Shown piece after piece: positions 9,601 through 17,795 of a DNA stretch of 64,000 bases. The stretch is from a bacterium (GTDB lineage Bacteria; Krumholzibacteriota; Krumholzibacteriia; LZORAL124-64-63), in NCBI GenBank assembly GCA_016703265.1, contig JADJCK010000007.1, forward strand, positions 310,001 through 374,000, written 5' to 3'. Each line of letters begins with the position of its first letter. The stretch's first letter is position 1. The position numbers were made by a program, and so were the translations under genes. Under the pieces are notes generated by a model. The model was not told where the DNA came from. It searched no databases and was given only the letters and a program-made list of their open reading frames with translations.

Positions 9601-9733
9601 GCTCAGCGAGGACAACGGTGATCTCAAGGCCGCGTTGGCGGCCTACAAGGACCTGATGAGGAACGCTACCGATCCGCAACTGGTGGCCGCGGCGTCGGAC
9701 CGCGCCTCGCAGATCGCGGCGGTGATCCGCTAG
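6614..9733 (+). CDS. Large periplasmic tetratricopeptide-repeat protein
   Basis: A 1039-residue protein with a signal peptide (MTRAALRS to ATAAWAG) followed almost entirely by TPR helices. Recognisable units include AQYRIARSYAALGQVDDA, ALLNIAHVRFNQGRHGEALPVYEEFL and AQFRIASRLYENRQFEKAADEFR. TPR arrays of this kind (YbgF/CpoB, BamD type) are protein-binding scaffolds in the periplasm. It overlaps the PorV-like gene by 4 bases and is followed 40 bases later by exbB, so it may link the outer-membrane partners to the ExbBD-TonB motor. That link is inference. Confidence 0.75.
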   Translation: MTRAALRSATAGGLIVAFALATAAWAGETPAAATSTITPGLRYELAVQAAAGGDLAPARLLAESLGGGDDVNGLDSGAALLLRGSLADLLGDHEAASRWFRKGADKGSKNKGPGSGPGADWREAASFLAAQAAEDAGDDEGARQAWTNWRQDHPNGRLASEAALRLAWLQLRHGETAAAAAGVAALAQAEPWLRGDEHWRRAQATIDYLQGRPADALTLLGPAPDDAAALYLAGLCEAAQGRPLPAAAAFRQVVVRFPHSPLSDAAQFAKANTFLAGGAWRSAAEDFAEVAGRATDSDLVAEATIRRAVALHLDGDSESSITLLRGLTQQRRGTEVAARAQFLLGDVLAATGQHAGAIVALNEVLATYFDRDVAASAQYRIARSYAALGQVDDATAACLAVVTGHPLSPQAPAAAYLAGCGLLQANRPAEAATHFQLVLDRYAQRSDGDGTIVFAQPSHRELVDAALCMLQVSWQRTGDQGRLSGAAHALLHRLPPGNSPWRAWALLIDADAQAAQGLYAEARVSLERLQSEFPDHTALPAAGQLLAWTYAQEGDQERAVAASEGVLARDTGGGDRELFNQALLNIAHVRFNQGRHGEALPVYEEFLRRNPQHTDRQLVLYQAGLCYLRLDRAGDAADRWEAAVALDPGSALAEQAWVRAGDLYFQAERFDDARRCYRGLLDHFAAGDGSALGRLRLAQCDYNADRDQDAITGYGTVIEKHPDSPLRADAERGIEQALYRLGQAADGVEQLSDLVEHHPDSPFAADAQFRIASRLYENRQFEKAADEFRRVVSRWPGYSAADRAQYLMAESYAEAGRGESARQAYEQFLGFFGQSELKTSARFRLGMNRFEAADYRAAAKGFGEVVSAAPGGDMEKAALYNLALCQRLDGQPAQAALRLQEYRERFAGDERAAAVAFQLGDLHEQAGRLPQAAAELTIAAAAAAEEPLRTEVQYRLGACREKLADKAGALAAYRQAAACPDPDNAFRLSALARGAVLSEDNGDLKAALAAYKDLMRNATDPQLVAAASDRASQIAAVIR

Positions 9734-9773
9734 CACGGGCGGGCCGGGGCCGTCCACAACACGAGGAGCAGGG

Positions 9774-10481
9774 ATGTTCGTCGACTTCGACTGGGGCAGC
9801 GCGCTGGCGCAGAGCCCGATCCTGATCGTGCTGCTGCTCTGCAGCATCGTGACGCTGGGATTCGCACTGGAGCGCATCAGCTATTACCGCAAGCGCGGCG
9901 GCAATCCCGACGCGACCATGCGCAAGGCGATGAATGCCATCCAGGGCGGCCGCTTCGAGGAGGCGATCAACCATTTCCAGGACCTGGCGCATCCGCTGGG
10001 ACCGGTGGCCACGAACACGCTGCACGGCTTCCAGCGCGCGCCCGGCGAGGCGGAGGAGATCATGCACGTGATGCTCAACCAGCAGAAGCTGCTGCTCGAG
10101 CGCAACACGGGCCTGCTCGGCACCATGGCCGCCATCACGCCGCTGATCGGCCTGCTGGGCACGGTCTGGGGCATCATGCGCGCCTTCCAGGCGATGAGCG
10201 CCGCCGGTTCGGCCGCGCCGGCCATCGTGGCCGGGGGCGTGGCCGAGGCGCTGGTGACCACGGCGGCGGGCCTGGTCATCGCGGTGCCCTCGGTGATGCT
10301 CTACAACCACCTGAACCGGCGCCTGGCCACCATGCTTTCGGTGGCCGAGAACCACACGCGCCTGCTCTGCGTGGCGGCGCGCGAGGCCGTCGGCCTGAGC
10401 GTGCCGGCGCCGGTGATGGAACCGGCGCCGGTGGCGCGCGCCGGCCGCCGCGTGGCCCGTGAACCCGTGGCGGCGGTCTAG
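9774..10481 (+). CDS. exbB: MotA/TolQ/ExbB proton-channel protein
   Basis: A 235-residue inner-membrane channel subunit that, with ExbD, turns proton flow into work on TonB. Three membrane segments are visible: ILIVLLLCSIVTLGFALE (residues about 15-35), GLLGTMAAITPLIGLLGTVW (near 118-140) and EALVTTAAGLVIAVPSVM (near 160-180). The GLLGTVWGIM stretch is the family signature. GAGGAG precedes the ATG by 7 bases. ExbD and TonB genes follow directly. Confidence 0.9.
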   Translation: MFVDFDWGSALAQSPILIVLLLCSIVTLGFALERISYYRKRGGNPDATMRKAMNAIQGGRFEEAINHFQDLAHPLGPVATNTLHGFQRAPGEAEEIMHVMLNQQKLLLERNTGLLGTMAAITPLIGLLGTVWGIMRAFQAMSAAGSAAPAIVAGGVAEALVTTAAGLVIAVPSVMLYNHLNRRLATMLSVAENHTRLLCVAAREAVGLSVPAPVMEPAPVARAGRRVAREPVAAV

Positions 10482-10484
10482 GTG

Positions 10485-10901
10485 ATGAACCTGCGCCGCC
10501 GCAACGACCAGCTGGACGAGGGTCCGCTGGCCGAGATCTACACCACGCCGCTGATCGACGTGTCGCTGGTGCTGGTCGTGATCCTGCTGCTGGCCACGCC
10601 GCTCGCCTTCGAGTCGAGCTTCGGCGTGCGCAAGGGTTCGTCGCTGGCGCAGCCGGCCGTGGCGGAGGACCTGCCGGACCGCGTGGAACTGGCCATCACG
10701 GGCGAGGACCGCGTCGAGGTCAACGGCCGCGCCGTGGCGGTGGCGCAACTGGCCGGCGCCCTGCGGCCGCTGCTTGGCCCGGGTTCGCGGCGCGAGGTGG
10801 CGGTCTCCTGCGGGGATCGCGTGAGCCACGGCGCCTTCGTGCGCGTGCTCGACATCGCCAAGCTGAACGGCGCGGCGATCATCAACGTGGCGGAGAGGTG
10901 A
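10485..10901 (+). CDS. exbD: ExbD/TolR biopolymer transport protein (first copy)
   Basis: A 138-residue protein with one N-terminal membrane helix bearing the essential aspartate (TTPLIDVSLVLVVILLLATP) and a small periplasmic domain ending LNGAAIINVAER. ATG 10485 was preferred to the GTG directly before it because that GTG abuts the exbB stop; either is possible. It sits between exbB and a second exbD. Paired exbD genes are common in FCB bacteria. Confidence 0.88.
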   Translation: MNLRRRNDQLDEGPLAEIYTTPLIDVSLVLVVILLLATPLAFESSFGVRKGSSLAQPAVAEDLPDRVELAITGEDRVEVNGRAVAVAQLAGALRPLLGPGSRREVAVSCGDRVSHGAFVRVLDIAKLNGAAIINVAER

Positions 10902-10902
10902 C

Positions 10903-11332
10903 ATGAGGCTCAGGCAGGCACCGACAGCGCCCCCCATGGTGAAGATCAACGTGACGCCCATCATCGACGTGGCGCTGGTGCTCGTGATCATCCTGCTGGT
11001 GACGGCGCCCATGATGTCGATGTCGGACCTGCCGGTCGACCTGCCGGCGGCGCACGCGCGCGACACCGAGCGCCCCGATTTCATCAGCCTCACGCTGGCG
11101 AAGGACGGTCGGCTGGCGATCGACGAGGCGGAGCTCGGCGGAATCGACGAGGTTGCGCCGCGGCTGCGCGAAAGGCTGGCCGCGAGGCGTGACAAGGACC
11201 GGTTGGTGGTCGTGCGGGCCGATGCATCGCTGCCGCATGCGGCCGTCCGTCGGCCTGCTCGAGGCCGCGCGCGAAGGCGGGGCCCGCAACCTCGGCATCG
11301 CAACCAGCCAGATCACGGACGGTCGGCCATGA
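10903..11332 (+). CDS. exbD: ExbD/TolR protein (second copy), frameshifted
   Basis: The N-terminal part is a normal ExbD: membrane helix with the key aspartate (VTPIIDVALVLVIILLVTAP), then the periplasmic domain. Near 11245-11253 the frame breaks. Removing one base from the CCGTCCGTCGG stretch restores HAAVVGLLEAAREGGARNLG and a stop at 11330-11332 overlapping the TonB start as ATGA. As written, the frame runs on into tonB and makes a false 479-residue ExbD-TonB fusion through an arginine-rich junction. The corrected protein would be 142 residues, normal for ExbD. A base-level error is more likely than a real fusion. Confidence 0.75.
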
Positions 11333-12342
11333 CGGCATTGACATTGCACGACGACTTCCTGGCCATGCGCGCCCGCTTCCACCGGGCGCTGGCGATAAGC
11401 GTGGGCGTGCATGCCCTGCTGGCGCTGGGCCTGCTGCTGGCGGACGAGGCGCACCCCGACCTGCCGCGCATCATCGAGGTGACCTGGCTCGAGCCGGTGG
11501 AGGTTCCGGAGCCGGCGCCGGTTGCCGTGACGCCGCGCGAGGTTCGCCCGGCGGAGCCCGCAGAGTCGGCCAGGGAACTGCCCAAGCCGCGCGTGGCAGT
11601 GCGTCCGCGCCCGGATCCCGCTGTGGCGGAGACCGCCGCGCGCGAGCGCGCAGCGACACAGAAGCGACAGGCGCAGCTGGCTGCACTGGCCGCAACGCGT
11701 GGCGCCGTGGCGCAGGCGACGGCGCCGCTGCCGGCATCGGCTGCGGCGCGACAACTTCTGGCCGGCGCGCCGGCGGGCGGCTCGGACCTGACGCGGGTGG
11801 CAGGCGCGTCGATGATGCCCGTTGCCGCGACCGGCCGCCCCGTGGCCCTGGCGCGCGGCCCGGAAGGCGGCGGTGCGGCCCTGGCGCTCAACCGCGGTCC
11901 GGCGGTGGCCGGCGGGAGCGGGTCGCTGGCGGCCGCGGTGGCCGGTGCTGGTATCGGGCGCGGTGACATCGATGGCGAGGCGAGTGGATCGGGCACGGCT
12001 TCGGCAACGCGCGCCGCGGCGGCGGTGCGCGGGGGCGGGTCGGCCGGCGACATCCTCATCGAGGGTCCGGCTGCGGACCGCCCGGTGGTCGCCTCGGTCA
12101 TGCCGGCGTACCCGGACTGGGCGCGGCGGCAGGCGGTCGAGGCTGCGGTGACGCTGCAGTTCACGGTGTTGCCCGATGGTCGCGTGCGCGAGGACGTGCG
12201 CATCGACAAGACCGGTGGCTTTCGCGATTTCGACGACCGCGCCGTGGCGGCGCTGCGGCAGTGGCGCTTCGCGTCGCTGGCCGGCGGCGACGCCGCCGGG
12301 CAATGGGGCACGATCACCTTCCGCTTCCGCCTGCGCGGCTGA
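11329..12342 (+). CDS. tonB: Energy transducer TonB
   Basis: A 337-residue protein that spans the inner membrane and carries ExbBD energy to the outer membrane. It has an N-terminal helix (ALAISVGVHALLALGLLLA, residues about 20-38), a Pro/Glu-rich stretch (PVEVPEPAPVAVTPREVRP), a long Ala/Gly-rich spacer and a C-terminal TonB domain: MPAYPDWARRQAVEAAVTLQ, VLPDGRVREDVRIDKTGG, AVAALRQWRF. The ATG at 11329 overlaps the restored exbD stop. Its usual partners are TonB-dependent receptors; none is in this operon, so the local PorV-like and surface proteins may be unusual clients. Confidence 0.85.
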   Translation: MTALTLHDDFLAMRARFHRALAISVGVHALLALGLLLADEAHPDLPRIIEVTWLEPVEVPEPAPVAVTPREVRPAEPAESARELPKPRVAVRPRPDPAVAETAARERAATQKRQAQLAALAATRGAVAQATAPLPASAAARQLLAGAPAGGSDLTRVAGASMMPVAATGRPVALARGPEGGGAALALNRGPAVAGGSGSLAAAVAGAGIGRGDIDGEASGSGTASATRAAAAVRGGGSAGDILIEGPAADRPVVASVMPAYPDWARRQAVEAAVTLQFTVLPDGRVREDVRIDKTGGFRDFDDRAVAALRQWRFASLAGGDAAGQWGTITFRFRLRG

Positions 12343-12365
12343 TGCGGAACCGGCCGGGGGAACCA

Positions 12366-13357
12366 ATGAGAACAGCAGTTTCGGCCCGTGAGTTCCGCGT
12401 GGGCGCGCGCATGGGTGCGACGGCACCGGCCCTGGTGCTGGTACTGATGCTGATGCCGTCGCTGGCCGGCGTGGCCGCAGCAAAGCCGGAGTCGCCGGCC
12501 ATGGCGACGCCGCCTGCGTCGGATGGCGCCCTGGCGTTGCCTTCGCAGGGCGGCGGTTCGCTCGGCAGCCTCACGGTCGAGGGCACCAGCCAGGTCCGCA
12601 TCCGCTTCGAACGGCCGGCGCTGAAGCTCGACCTCGATCCGCTCGCGGCGCCGGGTCTCGAATGCGAGCCGACCATCGCCATCCTCGATCGCACGCCACC
12701 CGACCTGGCCCAGCCGCTGTTGGGGTCCTCGTCCACCGAGCGCGCCGCGCGTACTCCGCGGCCATGGCTGTCGGCCTACACCGTCGGCTCACTGGCGCGC
12801 CTGAAGCCAGAGGTGAAGGGCGTGTCCAGCTGGCGCCTCGAGATCGTCGATGCAAACGGGGTGGTGGTGAGTTCTCGTGACGGCGAAGGGTCGCCGCCGA
12901 GAGAACTGCCGTGGGACGGCATTCGTGACGACGGCTCGCCTGCTCCCTGCGGCCAGTCCTATGCGCACGTGCTGACCGCGCGCGACAAGGCCGGCAACAC
13001 GCGACGCTTTGTCGGCGAGAGTTTCCGGTTGCCCGCGTATCGCGTCGAGACGGCAGCGGGCCGTGTCTCCTGTTCTCGGCGGCGCAATGGCTCGAGTCGT
13101 TCGGCGACGGCGGCATCTCGCCGCTGCTGATCGAGACCGCAACGGTGATCAACCTGGGCTCGGACCCCTCGCGCCCGCTGGTGGTGACGGTGACGGCGCC
13201 CACGGCCGATGAAGCCGAAGCACTCGGCCGCGACGTCATCGACGCTCTGGAACCGCGCGTCGGGGGTGGCGATCGGCGACTGGAACTGCACAGTGTCGTG
13301 TCGGCGGGTTCACCCGTCGGCGGTTCGGTGCAGGTTGCGCTGGACGGGGCGCGCTAG
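12366..13357 (+). CDS. Exported protein with FlgD-like Ig module, frameshifted
   Basis: Last gene of the envelope operon. The first 230 residues are one frame: a signal peptide ending LAGVAAA, an unrecognised region, then a FlgD-like module (WRLEIVDANGVVVSS, LPWDGIRDDGSPAP) like the tail of the PorV-like protein. Near 13063-13072 the frame is lost; a one-base insertion (or two-base removal) joins VETAAGRV to LFSAAQWLESFGDGG and on to INLGSDPSRPLVVTVTAPTA, ending ALDGAR at 13357. The joined protein is about 330 residues. The C-terminal domain could be OmpA-like, but I do not see a clear peptidoglycan-binding motif. Confidence 0.6.
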
Positions 13358-13390
13358 CCCGGCCATTTCCAGCCGGTATTCCGGAGCACA

Positions 13391-13408
13391 TCCGTCCCGC
13401 AGGACGGA
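13391..13408 (+). terminator. Hairpin after the envelope operon
   Basis: TCCGTCC and GGACGGA pair perfectly around CGCA, 34 bases after the last operon stop. There is no T-run, so termination is uncertain. The rest of the gap to 13500 presumably holds the mutA promoter, but no well-spaced pair of hexamers stands out. Confidence 0.4.
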
Positions 13409-13500
13409 CCTGGCGTGATTGTCCTACTGCAATCGTCTCCCGCGCACTATCTTACCGCCCAACCGGCCGGCCTCGCCGGCCCAGCCCTGGGGCGTGTGAC

Positions 13501-15642
13501 ATGAGCACTGCCGATGATACCAGCCCGCGGCCATCCAGCCTGCTGCGGGACGATTTTCCCCCCGTCGAAACCGACGCCTGGCGCCGCGAAGTGGACCGCC
13601 TGCTGAAGGGCGCACCCTTCGAAAAGGCGATGATCACCACGCTGGCCGAAGGCCTGCGCCTGCAGCCGTTGCACACGGCGGCCGACCTGGCCGACGGCGT
13701 GTGGGGCGCTTCACTGCCGGGTCAGGCGCCGTTCCTGCGCGGCGTGCGCAATGCGGTGGCCGGGCCCGTGCCCTGGCTCGTGGCGCAGGAACTGCCCGCG
13801 GCCGATCCGGGCGCCTTCAACCTGGCGCTGCTGCACGACCTCGAGCGCGGCCAGTCGGCGATCAACCTGAAGCTCGACGTTGCCGGCCGCCGCGGCCTGG
13901 ACGCGGTCACGGCTCCGCCGGCCCAGGTGGGTCAGGGCGGCACCGCGATCGCGGGACTGGGCGACCTGCGCCGTGCCCTGGCCTCGGTCGATCTCGCGGC
14001 GTGGCCCCTGCTGCTGCAGGCGGGCGCTTCCACGCTTCCCGTGGCGACCATGCTGGCGACCATTGCCCGGGAGCGGGAATGTCCGGTGCGCGACCTGGTC
14101 GGTGCCTGGGGCTGTGACCCGGTAGCCGTCGCCTCGGGCGGGCCGGCGCCCGCGCTGTCGGTCGAGGTGATGTTCGACCATGCCGCCGTGCTCACTTCAT
14201 GGGCTGCCACCCAGGCGCCAGCGCTGCGCACGCTGGCCGCCACCGATGCGCCCTGGCACGAGGCAGGCGCCGACGGTGTGCTCTCACTGGGCCTGCTGCT
14301 CGCCGGCGCCGTCGGGACCCTGCGCGAGATGGAAGCGCGCGGGCTCGATCCCGCCGTGTGCGCGCCGCGGTTCGCGTTCCACCTCAGCCTGGATACCGAC
14401 TTCTTCCTGGAGATCGCGCGCCTGCGCGCGCTGCGCGTGCTGTGGTCCGATGTGCTGGCTGCCTGCGGCGTGGCGCCTACACGCGAGGTCGCGGCCTGGG
14501 TCCACGCGCGCACCGGTGAACGCATGCTCGCGAAGCTCGATGCGCACTCCAACCTGCTGCGCGGTTCGACTGCGGCCATGGCTGCCGTCTGCGGGGGCGC
14601 CGACAGCCTCCACGTGGCGCCGTGGGACTCGCTCCTGCCGGCGCCCGGCGTCGCCGGGCGGCGCCTTTCGCGCAACCTGCAACTCATCCTCGGCCACGAA
14701 TGCCGCTTCGGCGCCGTGACCGACCCGGCCGGGGGCTCCTGGTACGTGGAGACGCTGACGCGTGAAGTGGGCGAAGGCGCCTGGGCCGTGCTGCAGAAGG
14801 TGGAGGCGGCCGGCGGCCTGCGCGCCGCGCTGGCCTCGGGCCTGGTGCATGGGCTGGTCGACGAGGCGGCGAAGCGACGTACGGCGCGCCTGGCCCGTGC
14901 GCAGGACTCGCGCGTGGGCGTGAACCGCTTCTGCGCGGCGCGGGTCGCGTTGGAATCTGTCGCAAGCGACAGCGCCGGCGACAGCTGGCATGCCGAGCGT
15001 CGGGACGCGGCGGAAATCGCCACTGCCGGAATCGGCCCGGTGGACCCGCGCGGCGACGCCGTGGTCCAGTTCGCCGACCTGGGCGGTGCTGCGGGCCGCG
15101 GCGCCACCCTGTCGTTGTTGACGATGGCGCTCGGTGGCGATCCCGCGGGAGGTGCGCGGGCTCCTTGGGCATCGCTGGGTGCACATCGCGATGCCCAGCC
15201 GTTCGAACAACTGGTTTCCCGCACGGCGCGCCTGGCGGCGCGCGATCCGCGACTGGCCCGCGCGCACTGCCTGTGCCTGGGCGACGCCGGCCGCACCGGC
15301 CCGCGCCTCGACTTCGCGCGCGGCAACCTGGTTGTCGGCGGCTTCGAGGTGAGCGTCGGCGCCTTCCATCAGGAAGCGGCCGCGGCGGTGGCCGAGGCCC
15401 GCGCTGCCGGGGCCGCGCTCGTGATGCTGGTCGGCCTTGACGAGACCTATCCCGAACTGGGTGCCGAGGTCGCTGCATTGCTGGCGAAGCTGCCGCACCC
15501 GCCGCTGCTGATGGCGGCAGGCCGGCCTTCGGCTTCCACCGAGTCGCTGTCGCGCGCCGGCGTCGATCGCTACCTGTACCTCGGCAGCGACCTCGTGGCC
15601 GAACTGAACGGCGTCATCGACGCCCTCGGAGGTGAGGCATGA
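13501..15642 (+). CDS. mutA: Methylmalonyl-CoA mutase small (beta) subunit
   Basis: A 713-residue non-catalytic partner in heterodimeric methylmalonyl-CoA mutase, which interconverts methylmalonyl-CoA and succinyl-CoA. It has the mutase TIM-barrel layout (WRREVDRLLKGAPFEKAMIT, FAFHLSLDTDFFLEIARLRA, LILGHECRFGAVTDPAGGSWYVE) and a degenerate cobalamin-type domain lacking DxHxxG, as expected for this subunit. Its stop overlaps the start of mutB by 4 bases. Confidence 0.92.
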   Translation: MSTADDTSPRPSSLLRDDFPPVETDAWRREVDRLLKGAPFEKAMITTLAEGLRLQPLHTAADLADGVWGASLPGQAPFLRGVRNAVAGPVPWLVAQELPAADPGAFNLALLHDLERGQSAINLKLDVAGRRGLDAVTAPPAQVGQGGTAIAGLGDLRRALASVDLAAWPLLLQAGASTLPVATMLATIARERECPVRDLVGAWGCDPVAVASGGPAPALSVEVMFDHAAVLTSWAATQAPALRTLAATDAPWHEAGADGVLSLGLLLAGAVGTLREMEARGLDPAVCAPRFAFHLSLDTDFFLEIARLRALRVLWSDVLAACGVAPTREVAAWVHARTGERMLAKLDAHSNLLRGSTAAMAAVCGGADSLHVAPWDSLLPAPGVAGRRLSRNLQLILGHECRFGAVTDPAGGSWYVETLTREVGEGAWAVLQKVEAAGGLRAALASGLVHGLVDEAAKRRTARLARAQDSRVGVNRFCAARVALESVASDSAGDSWHAERRDAAEIATAGIGPVDPRGDAVVQFADLGGAAGRGATLSLLTMALGGDPAGGARAPWASLGAHRDAQPFEQLVSRTARLAARDPRLARAHCLCLGDAGRTGPRLDFARGNLVVGGFEVSVGAFHQEAAAAVAEARAAGAALVMLVGLDETYPELGAEVAALLAKLPHPPLLMAAGRPSASTESLSRAGVDRYLYLGSDLVAELNGVIDALGGEA

Positions 15643-17795
15643 GCCGCCTGCCCGATTTCAGCACCCTGCCCTGCCGCCGGCCCGGACCCGATGCGGGGCC
15701 GTTCCCGGCCGCGCCGCCGGCCTGGACCACGCACGAGCAGATCCCGGTGCACACGGCCTACACCGCGGCGGATACGGCCGGTTGCGACCACCTCGACTAC
15801 CTGCCCGGGCTGCCGCCGTTCCTGCGCGGGCCGTATGCCACGATGTACGTGACGCGTCCGTGGACGGTGCGCCAGTACGCGGGCTTCTCGACCGCCGAGG
15901 AGAGCAACGCGTTCTACCGGCGCAACCTTGCCGCCGGCCAGATGGGCCTCTCGGTGGCCTTCGACCTGGCCACGCACCGCGGCTACGACAGCGACCACCC
16001 GCGGGTGGAGGGCGATGTGGGCAAGGCCGGCGTGGCCATCGACTCGGTCGAGGACATGAAGATCCTCTTCGACGGCATCCCCCTGGACCGCATGTCCGTG
16101 TCGATGACGATGAACGGCGCCGTTTTGCCGATCATGGCGTTCTACATCGTGGCGGGCCTGGAGCAGGGCGCCTCGCCGGCGCAGATGGCCGGCACGATCC
16201 AGAACGACATCCTCAAGGAGTACATGGTCCGCAACACGTACATCTATCCGCCGGCGTTCAGCATGCGGATCATCGCGGACATCTTCGGCTACACGGCGAA
16301 GCACATGCCGAAGTTCAACAGCATCTCGATCAGCGGCTATCACATGCACGAAGCGGGCGCCACCGCCGACCTCGAACTGGCCTACACGCTGGCCGACGGC
16401 CTGGAGTACGTGCGTACCGGACTGAAGACCGGGCTGGGCATCGACCAGTTCGCGCCGCGCCTTTCGTTCTTCTGGGGCGAGGGCGTCAACTACTTCATGG
16501 AGATCGCCAAGCTGCGGGCCGGCCGCGCGCTGTGGGCCAAGCTCATCAAGGCGTTCGACCCGAAGGACGAGCGCTCGTTGATGCTGCGGACCCATTCGCA
16601 GACCTCGGGCTGGTCGCTGGCGGAACAGGACCCGTTCAACAACGTGGCGCGCACCTGCGTGGAGGCGATGGCCGCGGTCCTCGGCGGCACGCAGTCGCTG
16701 CATACCAATGCGCTGGACGAGGCGATCGCCCTGCCGACCGACTTCTCGGCCCGTATCGCCCGCAACACGCAGCTCTACCTGCAGACCGAGACGGGTATCT
16801 GCCGCAATGTCGACCCCTGGGGCGGTTCCTGGTATCTTGAAAGCCTGACCGGGGCGCTGCTGGAGAAGGCCTGGGCCCACATCCAGGAAGTGGAGAGCCA
16901 CGGCGGCATGGCGGCGGCCATCGAGCGCGGGCTGCCGAAGCTGCGTATCGAGGAGGCGGCTGCCCGGCGGCAGGCGCGGCTCGACTCGGGGCAGGACGTG
17001 ATCGTCGGCGTCAACCGCTGGCGCTTGACGCGCGAGGAACCCCTGGAGATCCTCGAGGTGGACAACACGGCCGTGCGCCGCGGACAGGTGGCCCGGCTGG
17101 CCGAGATGCGCAGCAGGCGCGACGGGAAGGCGGTCGCGTCGGCGCTGGCCGCACTCGAAACGGCCGCGCGTGACGGCACCGGCAACCTGCTGGAGCTCGC
17201 CGTCGAAGCTGCGCGCCTGCGTGCGAGCCTGGGCGAGATCTCCTCGGCCCTGGAGAACGTGGCCGGTCGTCACCAGGCCGAGGTGCGGACCATCAGCGGC
17301 GTCTACGCCGCATCGTTCCGGAGGGAGGACGGCATCGACACCGTGAGCGAAGTCAGGCAGCTGGTCGATGCGTTCGCCGCGCACGAAGGTCGGCGGCCGC
17401 GCCTGCTGGTGGCCAAGATGGGCCAGGACGGGCACGACCGCGGCGCGAAAGTGGTGGCGACGGCGTTCGCCGACCTGGGATTCGATGTCGACGTGGGCCC
17501 GCTGTTCCAGACGCCGTCCGAGACGGCGCGCCAGGCCGTGGAGAACGACGTGCACATCGTCGGGCTGAGCAGCCTGGCCGGAGGGCACAAGACGCTGCTC
17601 CCGCAGCTGGTGAACGAGTTGAAGCAGCTTGGTCGCGGCGATATCCTGGTCGTCTGCGGCGGCGTCATCCCGCAGCAGGACTACGAATTCCTGCGAGCGA
17701 ACGGCGCCGCGGCGATCTTCGGGCCCGGCACCGTCATTCCCGACGCGGCGAAGAACCTGCTGGCCGAGATGAGCCGGCGACTGGGGTATGCCTAG
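15639..17795 (+). CDS. mutB: Methylmalonyl-CoA mutase large (catalytic) subunit
   Basis: A 718-residue B12-dependent catalytic subunit. The CoA- and substrate-binding barrel includes RPWTVRQYAGFSTAEESNAFY, AFDLATHRGYDSDHP and GYHMHEAGATADLELAYTLADG. The C-terminal cobalamin domain carries DGHDRGA (near residues 597-603), supplying the histidine that ligates cobalt, and VGLSSLAGGH. The length is usual for MutB/ScpA. Propionyl-CoA from odd-chain fatty acids or branched amino acids would feed it after carboxylation. Confidence 0.97.
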   Translation: MSRLPDFSTLPCRRPGPDAGPFPAAPPAWTTHEQIPVHTAYTAADTAGCDHLDYLPGLPPFLRGPYATMYVTRPWTVRQYAGFSTAEESNAFYRRNLAAGQMGLSVAFDLATHRGYDSDHPRVEGDVGKAGVAIDSVEDMKILFDGIPLDRMSVSMTMNGAVLPIMAFYIVAGLEQGASPAQMAGTIQNDILKEYMVRNTYIYPPAFSMRIIADIFGYTAKHMPKFNSISISGYHMHEAGATADLELAYTLADGLEYVRTGLKTGLGIDQFAPRLSFFWGEGVNYFMEIAKLRAGRALWAKLIKAFDPKDERSLMLRTHSQTSGWSLAEQDPFNNVARTCVEAMAAVLGGTQSLHTNALDEAIALPTDFSARIARNTQLYLQTETGICRNVDPWGGSWYLESLTGALLEKAWAHIQEVESHGGMAAAIERGLPKLRIEEAAARRQARLDSGQDVIVGVNRWRLTREEPLEILEVDNTAVRRGQVARLAEMRSRRDGKAVASALAALETAARDGTGNLLELAVEAARLRASLGEISSALENVAGRHQAEVRTISGVYAASFRREDGIDTVSEVRQLVDAFAAHEGRRPRLLVAKMGQDGHDRGAKVVATAFADLGFDVDVGPLFQTPSETARQAVENDVHIVGLSSLAGGHKTLLPQLVNELKQLGRGDILVVCGGVIPQQDYEFLRANGAAAIFGPGTVIPDAAKNLLAEMSRRLGYA

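Noticed and set aside
6509..9877. 1122-residue open frame on the minus strand
   Set aside because: Antisense to the TPR gene, a common artefact in GC-rich DNA; low-complexity translation without motifs.
10903..12342. Genuine ExbD-TonB fusion protein
   Set aside because: The junction is arginine-rich nonsense and one base removal restores two normal genes with an ATGA overlap.
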